Below, piece after piece: positions 11,150-21,698 of a stretch of DNA of 64,000 nt (the first letter of the stretch is position 1; every line of letters starts with the position of its first letter). The stretch is taken from positions 441,501-505,500 of the forward strand of contig OZ005602.1 in NCBI GenBank assembly GCA_963930655.1, in the 5' to 3' direction. The notes beneath the pieces were generated by a model, which saw nothing but the letters and a program-made list of their open reading frames with translations, was not told the DNA's origin and did not search any database. The stretch is from Myrica gale. Its lineage: Eukaryota > Streptophyta > Magnoliopsida > Fagales > Myricaceae. The position numbers and the translations under genes were made by a program.

Positions 11150-11740
11150 ATGTTTGCTCAGATCGGGACGAAGATGATTACATGGCCGTAACTTTAGCGT
11201 AGTGATGCTAGAGAATTTCCCAGTGAAAGCTCTAGCTATCGGGACGAAAATGCGGTCATAAACTGGAATTGAAAGAACAATGGTCAGGCAGTGAGGCAGA
11301 GGCTGCTTGTGCGTCAAAACCAGGCAAGACTGCACTTACATTGTACTTTGCCTGTTATAGATCTACGATTGTGCGAAATGCAACTCCTGCACTGAGTCCA
11401 GCAAGTAGCCAATAAAAGTAATCTAGATGTGCCCTGTTAGCATTATCAGCGAACCAACTACCTCGGCCATCACTCCCGACAGTTGCTTCCTCAATGACAG
11501 AGACAAGGCAAAATTGTTCTGTCCATGGTAACCCCTTGCTTGGTGAAGAAAGTTGAGCACTGCGCATACACAAGCCTAAGAACTGCCTTCGCCTTCGCCA
11601 TCGCTTCTTCAACCTCATTGACAGTATAAACCTTGCCTGCATTAGACCTATTTTGATTGAATGCTCCGTTCCTCCGCTTCTTTTTATTATGCGTGTCGTG
11701 GACCGGGGTGGAAGTGGCACTGGTTTATCTTAACGATGAG
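11150..11740 (-). pseudogene. NPF (NRT1/PTR) transporter gene fragments, rearranged
   Basis: The minus strand contains pieces of a proton-coupled nitrate/peptide transporter of the NPF family: a piece with VYAQCSTFFTKQGVTMDRT (about 11575-11510), the late-membrane region with NRAHLDYFYWLLAGLS (about 11435-11390), and IPVYDRIFVPIARAFTG (about 11270-11220). In normal NPF proteins the last of these lies between the first two, so the order here is scrambled and the frames do not connect. Only C-terminal parts are present. Confidence 0.65.
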
Positions 11741-13640
11741 CTTTTGTGCATCACTCTGTTTTTTATCACTGCCTAAAATAAAATGATAAGCCTTGCTGGT
11801 TCATCATGATCTGAAAGTGGCACCTTTTGTCCAATGCAATTGGGTTTAATTATTTATTGTATTTGCTTCCATGAAGCCCAACAGTGCATTTTGGTTTGGA
11901 TGTGGTTGTGCTGTTGTTTTTGGTCCGGGAAGTTAATTGGTTCGCGCATCACATCACCCATCCCAAAGCCTTTTCGGCCCTCCATAAGCTCTCTCGGATT
12001 TTGGTTTGTTTAGGAATCTAATGCTTGTTTGTCTTTCGAAAAGGGAGGCCCATTAGGCTACCTGGGGAGGATTGGTTGATGTATAATATGGGTCAAATTC
12101 GAAAGTTTTATTAGATTTCTTTCTTGAGGACTCTTTCTCTCTAGTCTATCCGATGTCTATTGTTGATATTGTAGCTCAAGAAAGGATTATTTTAATTTGT
12201 TTGTCTATCTTTTACTAGCATATTTTCTTACTGTTCCTGTTTGCCTGGAAATTTTCATCACTTGGACCTCATTTCCATATTTTTTAGAACAAGAGGATTG
12301 GAGTTGATTGAAAATAGTTATAATTGATCTTTTTTTAAATAAAAAACTGTTTTATTTACGAACTTGCGTGCTTTTCGTAAAAAATAATAATACCATAATG
12401 AATCTTAATTATTTCCCATTTTGTCTCTCCGTCTCCTCACCATTTCAATGGACTTATTTCTCGATTCTTTCCTTGAATTTCGTTTTCATTTTCTTGGCCC
12501 TTTCCCTCTCCCTCTCTTTCCCGACAAGCTTTTGCAAGCAGTAGCTATCACCAATTATTGCAATCGTTATCACTTAGAAGATGCTAATGTGTGAACAGGT
12601 GATAATGTCAAAAGCCACCGCTCAGTTCAAAAAGACAAAAAAAGCGAGCGTTTAATAGTCAAACGTTAAAAAGGCTGGGAACTTGTCCCCACGGCCTTTT
12701 CCATTCTTTTTGTGCAGTTTCTACTTCTCTTCTAGAGGGCTCTGACTGCATAATGAGGAGTAATTGCTAAGAGATTGGTTTCGCCATTTAATTTAAATAA
12801 AATAGTTTGGAAGAAATTAGAGAAAGGAAGAGAGAAGGAAACATTAATAACTGAGAAAATTTTGGAGTTGTTGTGAAGACTGGAAATTATTGCCCCAAAT
12901 CAAAGCAAAATCTTACAGACGCGGAAACGTAGAAAATTTGCAGAGGCCCACATCGGAAGACTTTACTTTCCTTTATTCTAATCTTTTTCTTGGAACGCAG
13001 ACGAAATGGCACGAAGGAACGTAGGAAGACCTTCAAAGTCTTTTTCTGAACTTTGAGGCTCTGCTAATAAAAGAAAAAGACAGTGCAAAAATACAAGATC
13101 CATTTTAGCCCCTCAAATTCTACTCCCGTTACACCAAAGCTATTAATTAAATTTAATGTATTAATTATTTGTGTAGTTATACATGTAAATATGTATAGAA
13201 ATCCGTAGTACTATGATTAAATTGCATGATGAAAAACTATGATTGAAATACTTAAAAAATTTTAACATATTGCACGTTCTCACTAATAATGATAGAGACT
13301 TTGTATTCTCCATCAAATTAGATAGAACTAACTATCAATTTTGCATCTGTTCATAGTTTTTGACTATAGGTACTGTCAATTTAATTTGTCATTGAGGGAT
13401 ATTATCGTTATTTTACATTGGCAATTTCGTCCAATTTAGTATGAAGTTTGAAGAGTGCATGTCCTACATTAGTTTTGTAATCTGTCAAAATGGGAGCCAG
13501 TCGAAAGTAGAAGCGGTTTGGACACGGCTCGTTAATGGTCAAAAAGGCTGGCGGAACGCGTCTTCTCGGGTTTTTCCTTCAATAAATCGATTTCTTTTGC
13601 GTGATTTCTACGAAGACGCGTTGTCTCTTTGGAAACCATT
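11741..13640. other. Intergenic, no gene recognised
   Basis: AT-rich sequence. The stretches 12640-13080 and 13440-13660 resemble the DNA just upstream of the TNL copies (shared GTCAAAAAGGCTGG, GATTTCTTTTGCGTG and GAGGCCCACATCGGAAGAC blocks, compare 40690-40760 and 41710-41800). They look like orphaned TNL promoter DNA left by unequal exchange. The rest shows nothing I can assign. Confidence 0.5.
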
Positions 13641-13659
13641 ATAGAGAGAGAAACATGGA

Positions 13660-13873
13660 GGCACTGGGTGTGACATGAAACAATGTTTGCTTCTCTGACA
13701 TTCCTTCAACACACAAAATGGATATGACCATTTTGTCCAATGCCGCAGCATTCTTCAGCAAAATCTTCACAGCTAATAGCTCGCCTTCGTGTCCCGTATA
13801 ATCGCAAACTTTGATGAGCTTGAGGTGTGACATGAAACATGGAGCCACTGGGGACGAAGATGATTGTGCCACG
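13660..13873 (-). pseudogene. FBD-domain (F-box) gene fragment, second copy
   Basis: A minus-strand open stretch containing APCFMSHLKLIKVCDYTG and LLAVKILLKNAAALDKMVI, a typical FBD domain of about 60 residues. It is flanked by sequence repeated from about 10930-11140, so it is a duplicate of the first FBD fragment. No F-box is nearby. Confidence 0.6.
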
Positions 13874-14131
13874 TTAAGAAACATGGGTCCACCTATGGAT
13901 TTTGGTTTATTTAGGAATCAAATTCGAAAGCTTTACTGGATGGCTTGAGTACTCTTTCTGCTCGAGAAAAGGGATTATTCTTAACAGCATTCATAAACCA
14001 ACAAATTCATCAATTCTATCATTTTTCGTTTTAAAAAACCCAAAATGAATCTTAAATATTTCCCATGTCTCTCATCTCCTCACTATTTCAATCGAGAACT
14101 TGCATTAAAGTATTAAGTATACCCTTCCTTC

Positions 14132-14225
14132 TTTTTTTTTTTTTCTTTTTAGTCACAGTAAAAGCAGGCAGAGCCTGCGGGAAGGGGATTCGACCCCTGA
14201 GCTAAGGCTCAGTGGTATACCCTTT
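14132..14225 (-). repeat. Short SINE-like (tRNA-related) repeat
   Basis: Read on the minus strand there is a tRNA-like box pair (TTAGCTCAGGGG and GGTCGAATCCCC) followed by an A-rich tail, seen as a T run at 14135-14152 on the plus strand. It is too short and lacks the spacing for a functional tRNA. A SINE fragment is the best fit. Confidence 0.4.
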
Positions 14226-14239
14226 CATTTAAACAAAGC

Positions 14240-15840
14240 ATGCACCCACTTCTCATATTAAGCTGTGATGGCCCGACTCTCGAGACTGTTATTAGATTAA
14301 CCAATTAGTTTTAACAGAGCACTTGACAAGCAGGAAGGAGAGACCGAAGAGCAAAATTGAGACTTTCTAAGCGTTCATATTGTGTCTCTTATTGGTTCAA
14401 ATATGGTATTATATTAACGCCACTTACATAAATGTACTAAAATAGTACACTGTATTAAATTGAACTTACCATATGGAAGTTTCCTTATAATTTTCTGTCA
14501 CACTTCCCTCCGCAGAAGCTCGGAATCCCTTCGAAGAAGGAAACGAAAACAATATTTGTTTTTATATTGTTAATTTGGGGAAAGATAAGAAGGGAAGATG
14601 GAGAAGAAAACATTAGAAAAAGACTACTAGTCTTTACAACAACTTACTCGTTAAGGCAATATTGATATAATGATCATTATATTAATTAATACAATTAATA
14701 TTAAACTAACGAAACCATATGCTAGATTATTGGATTAAAACTTAAGCCTTTTATATATTGGTCAGTTGATGAGTAGGTGTAGGAAAAAGATAGAAACACT
14801 CTATTAAGACGAATATTAAATTAGCGAGAGCATATGCGACATTACAAGCAAATCATTCCGTTGTAAGTTGTTTCAATTAGTGAACATAACCGTGAAAAAA
14901 CAACAGTAATAATAAAAGAATAAATACATTTTTCACCCATCAAACAATTTGAAGCATTGCACCCTTCTCTATCAATTTTAACATATTGCAGGTTGGAGCT
15001 GATAATCGTACGTATTGCACCCAATAAGTACCACGTTGATTTATCAAATATTTGGTGCGCAATTAGTATAAGGGGACCAATAGAACGGTGTAGTATGATA
15101 ATGGTAACTACTCTTATTTCTACCAACGAGTCATGGACGACGACGACGACTTCGAGTCGGCAACATATTGTGGTGGTTTGGATTTTCCTAATCGCAACAA
15201 AGCTATGTATTATTGTCAGCACTAATTATTGGTCACCGGATTGGTGGGGGCCAAGAGTAGTTACATTGCAGAGAACTATGCTCTTTCGAAATAAAAAATT
15301 TGCTTTACCAGAGGATCGGATTAAGGAATATTAATGTCAAGCATAGCTTTAGGAAGGATTTAGGGGATAAATGGAGAAATTGGAACTATTTTGATGAAGC
15401 CCACCCGCTTATATGGTAAAAGATAAGGTTCCAATCAATGAAGTTGATCGAGAGATTGGTATGCAGATTTATGGGAAAATTAGATAATGTATTTCTAACA
15501 ATTTACATTTTCGTGATTTGATTTGTTTACAAGTATGGTTGTTATTTTCTGAATTTTTTAATATCATAGTATTTAAACGTTATCTTACCATATGTATTTA
15601 TTCAAGCATGTTGTTTTAAATGCTAGTAATTAAAAAACTATCTTCAGCAGCTTATTTTTCTTAGAAAAAAAAAGCCGGTAAAAGATTAACCTTCTAAAAT
15701 ATAAAAACGTTAAATACTATTCCTATTGTTTTTTTAAAATTTTAATTCGGTTTTTAATTTATTTTTAAAATTTCATCTTGAATCAGTAATTTTTTTTATA
15801 GTGGTCACGTTCTCGTTTTAGAAAACTCACCAAAAAGTCG
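14240..15840. other. Intergenic, no gene recognised
   Basis: Contains half of the foldback MITE family (about 14925-15000, ATACATTTTTCACCC). At 14957-15334 there is a patch with overlapping open frames on both strands and a GAC repeat. No motif supports a gene. Confidence 0.4.
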
Positions 15841-16010
15841 ACTTTATTAATATTTGCAGCCTCCGCGAAAATTCTTTACGTTGACCAACTTTGTTCAAAG
15901 CTGGAGCCTGGAAAGCAGGGGGATCGTCGGTTGCCTCTTTTTAGCGTTCTTCCCCTACTCTTAAGTCTGCAAATCGTTATTATTGCCTTACTCAAGCTTT
16001 CAAGCCTTCC
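15840..16010 (+). promoter_or_regulatory. Upstream region of the TIR-only gene
   Basis: Directly precedes the ATG at 16011. It contains a W-box core TTGACC at about 15881, the binding site class of WRKY defence regulators. Similar TGGTCAA cores occur in the related upstream blocks near 13530 and 20098. The role is inferred only from position and motif. Confidence 0.3.
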
Positions 16011-16622
16011 ATGGAATCCTCCATCTGCACTCGAAGAGCGCCATCATCTTGTTCGAAAAAAAGAAAAGACAGTAAAACAGCCTCTTCTTCTGGTCCAGAA
16101 ATAGAAAAAAAGAGAAAAATAGCTCTTTCTTCTTCTTCTTCTTCTTCAACACCTAAATGGAAACACGAAGTTTTCTTGAGTTTCCACGGCCCAGATACCC
16201 GTCTGAGTTTTACAGACCACTTATATGATGCATTGAAACAGAAAGGCATTCTTACCTTTAGGGATGACGAAAAACTTGAGAGAGGAAAAGATATTTTCCA
16301 AGAGCTCTTCAAAGCAACACAAGAATCCTTGTACGCGATCGTCATTTTGTCACCAAACTATGCTACCTCCAAATGGTGCTTGAAGGAACTTACCGAGATT
16401 GTCAAATGCAAGACACAGAATAAGCTGCGAATTTTACCCATATTCTATGATGTAGATCCCTCCGATGTACGAAATACATTAGACTGTCTACCATGTCTTG
16501 CCACTTGCTCTATCTCTTTATCTAACATGACATTTGTGGCTTCTCGTCCTATGTGGATCTGGCTAATCTTATTTTGCAGCTTACTTCCTTGGATCTATTG
16601 TTGTTCTGGTTTATTGTTATAA
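16011..16622 (+). CDS. TIR-only protein made by fusion of a TNL TIR exon to TNL 3' UTR sequence
   Basis: The open frame is 203 aa. Residues about 1-50 are Ser/Lys-rich with basic clusters (KKRKDS, EKKRKIA), a possible nuclear localisation signal. The TIR domain starts at EVFLSFHGPDTR and keeps SKWCLKEL with the conserved Glu used by TIR NADases. It stops being TIR-like after VDPSDVRN near 16476. From about 16481 the DNA matches the 3' UTR of the other TNLs (compare 30067-30265), so the last 45 or so residues are translated UTR ending in a hydrophobic run (MWIWLILFC). The final TIR helix and the splice donor are lost. A short TIR-only gene is plausible, since plants have such genes, but a pseudogene cannot be excluded. 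No NB-ARC exon follows. Confidence 0.6.
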   Translation: MESSICTRRAPSSCSKKRKDSKTASSSGPEIEKKRKIALSSSSSSSTPKWKHEVFLSFHGPDTRLSFTDHLYDALKQKGILTFRDDEKLERGKDIFQELFKATQESLYAIVILSPNYATSKWCLKELTEIVKCKTQNKLRILPIFYDVDPSDVRNTLDCLPCLATCSISLSNMTFVASRPMWIWLILFCSLLPWIYCCSGLLL

Positions 16623-16684
16623 CTTGTTATATATATTCAAAATGTAATGAAAGTCTATCCACATTATTTATACTCGTTGAAAGG

Positions 16685-17290
16685 GTAAATGTCAAAATCA
16701 AAATCCTTTCGACTAGAGTGAGAGGCTCTGCTTCCCCCACGTAACGCCTTCCTCGTATATGCACCAAGAGACTGTTGAAGACGGGCACTGTCCTGTTTCA
16801 GTCGCACTCGCACCCCAACAAATAACATGGTAATTTCCATTGCAGACATTCCAGTACAGTGTTTCTCTTCTATATCTCCGTCATGCATACCCTGCAAGGT
16901 CTCAACAGACTTTGACGCCTTTGCAATATCATTGACCTGTACTCATCGAACTGCTTAATACCAAAATGAGTCAAAATGAAACACTAAGTTACGGATATGA
17001 ATTATCATATTCAAATGGCATGAACACAGCACTATATTTGACATTCTGGGTAGTCTAGAACATTCAGAATCTGTATCTTAATCTGATATAAATTAGCTTC
17101 TCCGTAGGGTGACTTTCAATGCCTAAATCAGAGTCTGGAGAGTAATTTCTGTATTTTAGAATTATAAGCACTAGAGGGTTTTTATATGTAGTATGCAAGA
17201 GACGTTCTGCATTCCCTATTCCCTCTGTCAAGCGGGACCGGATCAAGTGGGCTGATAATTCCTCACCCATGGTCATCATAAACAAACAAA
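16685..17290 (-). pseudogene. Fragment of an unrecognised gene, copy 1
   Basis: Two minus-strand stretches, about 16895-16690 (contains SAMEITMLFVGVRVRLKQDS) and 17285-17064 (contains MGEELSAHLIRSRLTEGIG), are nearly identical to 38394-38186 and 39069-38785. A candidate splice acceptor precedes the first. I do not recognise the protein. The block differs from its copy by few bases and has been deleted internally relative to it (the 38570-38880 stretch is missing). It is probably a gene fragment duplicated along with the TNL array. Confidence 0.35.
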
Positions 17291-18930
17291 AGGAAATTCT
17301 TGTTATTTCGAGTCCACTGTTGTATTTGACATGGCAGTTCCCGCTTCATATGATCATGACATTACTCAGTTATTGTGTTAAATATTATTGTGCTGAACAT
17401 ACTAAGTGATGGCTGAGATTAAAAGTTAGAGATCCGGCAGTTGTGATAAACAAATCATTTAAATATTCAAAATATTTTAATTGATATAACGCAATCAGAG
17501 CCATTAAATTTTGAAGTTTTTAATCTCAGTCATTACTTAGCACAATAACCCAGCTCACTTGTAATTAGTTGCAGTATATGAATTAGGTGGTGAACTGGTG
17601 ATTAGGTGCAATATATGGATGAACATGATAGGAACTTGTAAAATCTAATTCTCATTTGTATGGTTGTATCTACTTTTTTAGAATTTTAAAAAACTCAAGG
17701 ATTCTAAACTGCGTTAGATAGTGACTATGGTATATGGATCAACGAAGTAATCAGTAGATAAAGACAAAAATTAAACAAACGAACTATATGCTTCATTATT
17801 GGATTAAAAAAATTAAACGAGACTTTGAAATTGGGTTTGGTAATGTGTACAGTGTACGTAGGCAAGATAGAAACCTGACCGTGGATCCAGCCTCCAGGAA
17901 AGTGTGGACAACTTTTGCGGATCTGGCAGCGACGAAAGCTGAAACTTATTATTAATTACTTCATTGCCGTGCTGTTTGAATGATTTAACCGCACCTCCCT
18001 GGCCTTGCCAACGGCAATCTGTTAGAGCCTGTGCCATGACCGAAAAGGTACGAGTTTAATATTTCTCTTTATCCACTGTCTTCATCTTTATCCTAGCCAC
18101 ACTTGGCTTCACTGAAGACGGTGAAATCTCTTTTTAAAATTAACTTAGATTATTTGTCTAGGTAAGAAAGAAAGTTGGGATACCTATTCATCAAATTCGG
18201 AGGAATCTGACTCAGTATCCACACAAATTAAGTTCAATATCACGATAAATTTTAAAAAAACTGAACAGCTCACTAACCAACTCGTTATTTAAGTTCCGAG
18301 ATTTTTACAAAAATAATAGTTTGAACCGTCGAGTGTACGTTTAATCCACATTCTCAGAGTCCTTAAGTGTCACTCGAATTATCTGGATGAGTTAAAAAAG
18401 ATAGTAAATAAGTGCATACTTCTATATTAAAGATTTAATATTGTATTGATTTGGGTGTTAAAACAACGTGTCAGAGGCGTATTTGCATTGCTAAAATTTT
18501 TGGAATTTTTGGAATTTTTTTAAAAAATTTAGATGCAAAACATGATCTTTTTTCATAAAAATTTTAGCTTTTTCGATTTTAACATTAATTAATAACACAA
18601 CAATATCATTTCTCTTTTGATTTTAATTCTCACGCCTCATCGGCTCTCTAGAAGCCTACTCTCAGATTTTGATTGGTTTGAGAATCCATGCTTGTTTGTC
18701 TTTCGAGAAGGGTTTCAAATTTTGGCTATAGAATTTGGAGACTGTTTTCTAATCAAAACTTGCATATGACTAAAATGAATTCTTAATGGTGCTAGAGTGG
18801 AAAATTAGGTGAAAAACTTCCCAATCAGTTATTTCAACCATAGTCAATAAGCTTACTTCCTATTAATTGCTGCCGATGTGTATATATATATATATGAGGA
18901 TATTATTGCATGTTCACTCCCCGGTTTGTA
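17291..18930. other. Duplicated intergenic block
   Basis: About 17290-17560 and 18170-18840 align with 39060-40016. The middle (about 17560-18170) is unique to this copy and carries a 74-codon minus-strand frame at 17813-18037 with no recognised motif. No gene is supported. Confidence 0.45.
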
Positions 18931-18934
18931 CTGC

Positions 18935-19905
18935 TTATGTGAAGACCCGGTCTTTTAAAAAAAAGGAAAGATTATTTTGCAAGGTGGAGATTCGAACTGG
19001 GGCAGTTAGGAAGGAGAGAGGCACGCATCTTGACCACTGAGGCGCTGTGTGTTTTTATGTCTTATGGTGAATTTTAGTTTATTTAAACTCGTTTTTCTCG
19101 AATTTGATTTTTAAGTAAAACAGTGAGTTTTGATCTCTTTCTTCCGCAAACCCTAAAACACCAGAGTTTCAACCCATGGCCGCCGATTTCAAGATCTGGA
19201 CTTTCTCTCTCATCAATTCTCTCTCTCTCATCATTTTCTCACTCATTTTAACTCATTTTTAAGCGTTTGTTTGGGCGTTTCATCTCTTCAACGATTTGCT
19301 TTAAGTTTGTTTATGATTTTTATGTGATTAAAGTCAATAATAAGTGGTAATCGAAGGGACGTCGGTTGGATCTCAAATTAAAACGTTAGAGACTCATCAT
19401 CTACCTTGTGATTAAGCCTCAACACTTATAAAAGGGAGTTTCGTTCAGATTGTAGTGCACGCCACTCAATTTCGGGTTATTCTTCATTTTGAGTTTTCTC
19501 TCTCTCTCTCTCTAAGTCAATTTCGGCCATTGTTGAGTTTCTCGATTTTATTCGGTTCTTTTGGGTCGCTGCAATACGTGGATTTTAGGGCGGTTTGATT
19601 ATCGAAGCAAAACGGGTAAGCTGAGCTACTATATTGTTTTCTTCAAAAATTATGAACATGTTTTCATAAACGATTTTGTGGAAAATATTTTATTGCAAGT
19701 TTATGTTATTCTGAAAACAAATGTGGAATTTAAAAGACTTACTGAGACTGTTTATATGACTGTTCTGAATTATTTATCACAGATTTTGTATTATGCTGAA
19801 CATCATTTCTGATTTTAAATCTGAGTTCTGATATTATATATTATACTGTTTTCAAACCCCGAGGCGATGTTCTGATTACTGATTACTGTTGCTATCCAGG
19901 AAGAC
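18935..19905 (+). mobile_element. LTR-like fragment, probable retroelement fossil
   Basis: Promoter-like layout: TATAAAA at 19427-19433, a CT-rich stretch at 19496-19515, then leader-like sequence. The flanks match the block near 40200 and 40575, so it seems inserted or retained only in this copy. Ends and target duplication were not found. An assignment to a Ty3/Gypsy LTR is only a guess from texture. Broken, with no internal coding region. Confidence 0.35.
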
Positions 19906-20096
19906 AATTCATAACTTCTATTGTTTTTTCGTTAAAATAAAATAAATTAATAATAAATAAAAACACCATATCAAAGAAAATCTTTCAGGCGGAAAAGTAG
20001 AAGATTTGCAGACCGCATCTATTAAATGCCATCCACAATTTAATATGTCGTACGTTAGTCTGTAGAAGGTAATCTGTCAAAATGGGACACGGCTCG

Positions 20097-20779
20097 ATTA
20101 ATGGTCAATGATCAAGACGTCAGACTTCACTGAAATTCAGAATCTTGAGGAGCTCAATCTTAACGGCTGTTTTAGTTTGTCTCATGTCTATAAATCAATT
20201 GGAGTTCTCAAACGGCTTAAAGAGTTGAAGCTAATTGGCTGTAGAAGTGTGACAAACCTTCCATTTGACATGACAGGCTTGGAATCTCTTGAACAACTTT
20301 ATCTTGGTGGGTGTATTAAACTTGAGCAGATTCCTGAGATGGGGTGTACTTTAGGTTCCATCTTCTATTTGGAAGGATGCTCAAGAATTAAAAAATTTCC
20401 AGATCTGAGTGGATTGGACTTTCTGTACGAGTTTAGTGCAGAAGATACTGCTATAACAAACTTTCCATCACCCAGTCTACTTCCGAAGGAGTGGATAGAG
20501 TCAATGGTTTCAGGATGGAGTGATCCACAAGCTTCATGGGGGGAATTTTTATGGTTTAATATGAGTACTCTGTCATTAAATGGATTTGATACTCAAACTT
20601 ATGGGTATATTTCTCATGGCGGCAACGTGATTAAATGTGAAAGAAACTTTCTAGAAGGTTTGTATGTGAAGTATGACAGGGAATACGATCACACTATGTT
20701 GTACTTTGGACTGGACCGGGGCGTACATAAACAAGGGTTGCCATTTGAAAAGGTATCTCTCTATAATCCTTCTGCTTAG
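20097..20779 (+). pseudogene. TNL2 LRR exon remnant (open LRR-only frame)
   Basis: Homologous to LRR exon 4 of the intact TNL (45894-46604). It starts inside the exon, because sequence before 20108 matches DNA upstream of TNL genes (GTCAAAATGGG...ACACGGCTCG, compare 13480-13530) rather than an intron. From ATG 20108 the frame is open for 223 aa with leucine-rich repeats such as LEELNLNGCFSLSHV and FPDLSGLDFLYEF. It keeps the splice donor AAG/GTATCT at 20752/20753 and, if unspliced, ends at TAG 20777-20779. NB-ARC and linker exons are absent. The next exons of this gene lie beyond the pararetrovirus at 29205. Function is doubtful. Confidence 0.7.
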
Positions 20780-20802
20780 AAATTAAAAAGAAACAAAATT
20801 CA

Positions 20803-20817
20803 TTATATATATATATA
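20803..20817. repeat. TA microsatellite, left flank of the pararetrovirus
   Basis: A short TA run in the TNL2 intron. The same intron carries a TA run without an insertion in TNL1 (3483-3491) and TNL3 (46663-46688). A second run (29132-29153) closes the other side of the insert. Confidence 0.8.
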
Positions 20818-21698
20818 ATGAAGACGGATTTCCTTGGGTATACCGATGGATTTACTAGATAGCTCATGGAATGAAGATTGGTTACCAAGGAGCTTACTTT
20901 GAAAGGACCAAAACGGTTACTGGAGAGTTTATGGTGAAGACGAGTCATGGAAGAAAAGAAGCAGAGAAAATAGCAGCAGATAAAATAAAATTAATTTTTA
21001 AAGACCTCCTGTGAGGGAACAAGCTTCGTTAAACCCAAAGGTCGGCAAATAATAGGCCAATTAGAGGGTATCAACTTGCAAATGGTCTTAAAATAAGTTT
21101 ACTTGAGAAAACAGAAAGTAATTACTTAAACCAGCCATGAAGGCGGTATGTATGAAGCAGAAATATAAACCAGCCATGAAGGCGGATGCATGAATGCATG
21201 TAACTTGAAATGTAAAACCGTCCAATCTGGCGGTATGCATGCTTGCAGAGAAGATATAACACAGAGATATACTTGGAAACTTGGTTTACTTCAAAGAACA
21301 GTTGACTTACAAGCAATAACTATCAAGTAAGAAGACATATACATTGTGTTCTTAGACTTAGATAGGCTTGGGATACTAAGGATAGAAAGACTTGAGAGGG
21401 AGAGAGTTCAGAAATCCGAAATGGAATTCTGATTACAACTGACTTCGACCTCTGTATTTAAAGACAGAGGGGTTACTGTGGAATCACGCGGGTACTGTTG
21501 GATCACGCGTGCTTTGACTGTGGATGAACAGGGGCATGTCGGCTGCTTTCACTGTTTTACCTACCGTTCATGAATAGTAAAAAAGTCAATTTTACTGTTC
21601 ATGAATAGTGACTTGTCGGTTTTGACTTGTTGACTTCGTCCTTACATGCCTACGGACGTCACATGGGCCTGGGCTTGGATGTCACGTGGACTTGGGCT

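Noticed and set aside
14842-15334. Overlapping 126- and 125-codon frames on opposite strands
   Set aside because: No motif, no homologous copy in the other units, and includes part of a MITE. Likely chance.
18990-19050. tRNA gene suggested by a GATTCGAACT text and CCACTGAGG
   Set aside because: No A-box at the right distance and no cloverleaf. Probably a retroelement or SINE relic.
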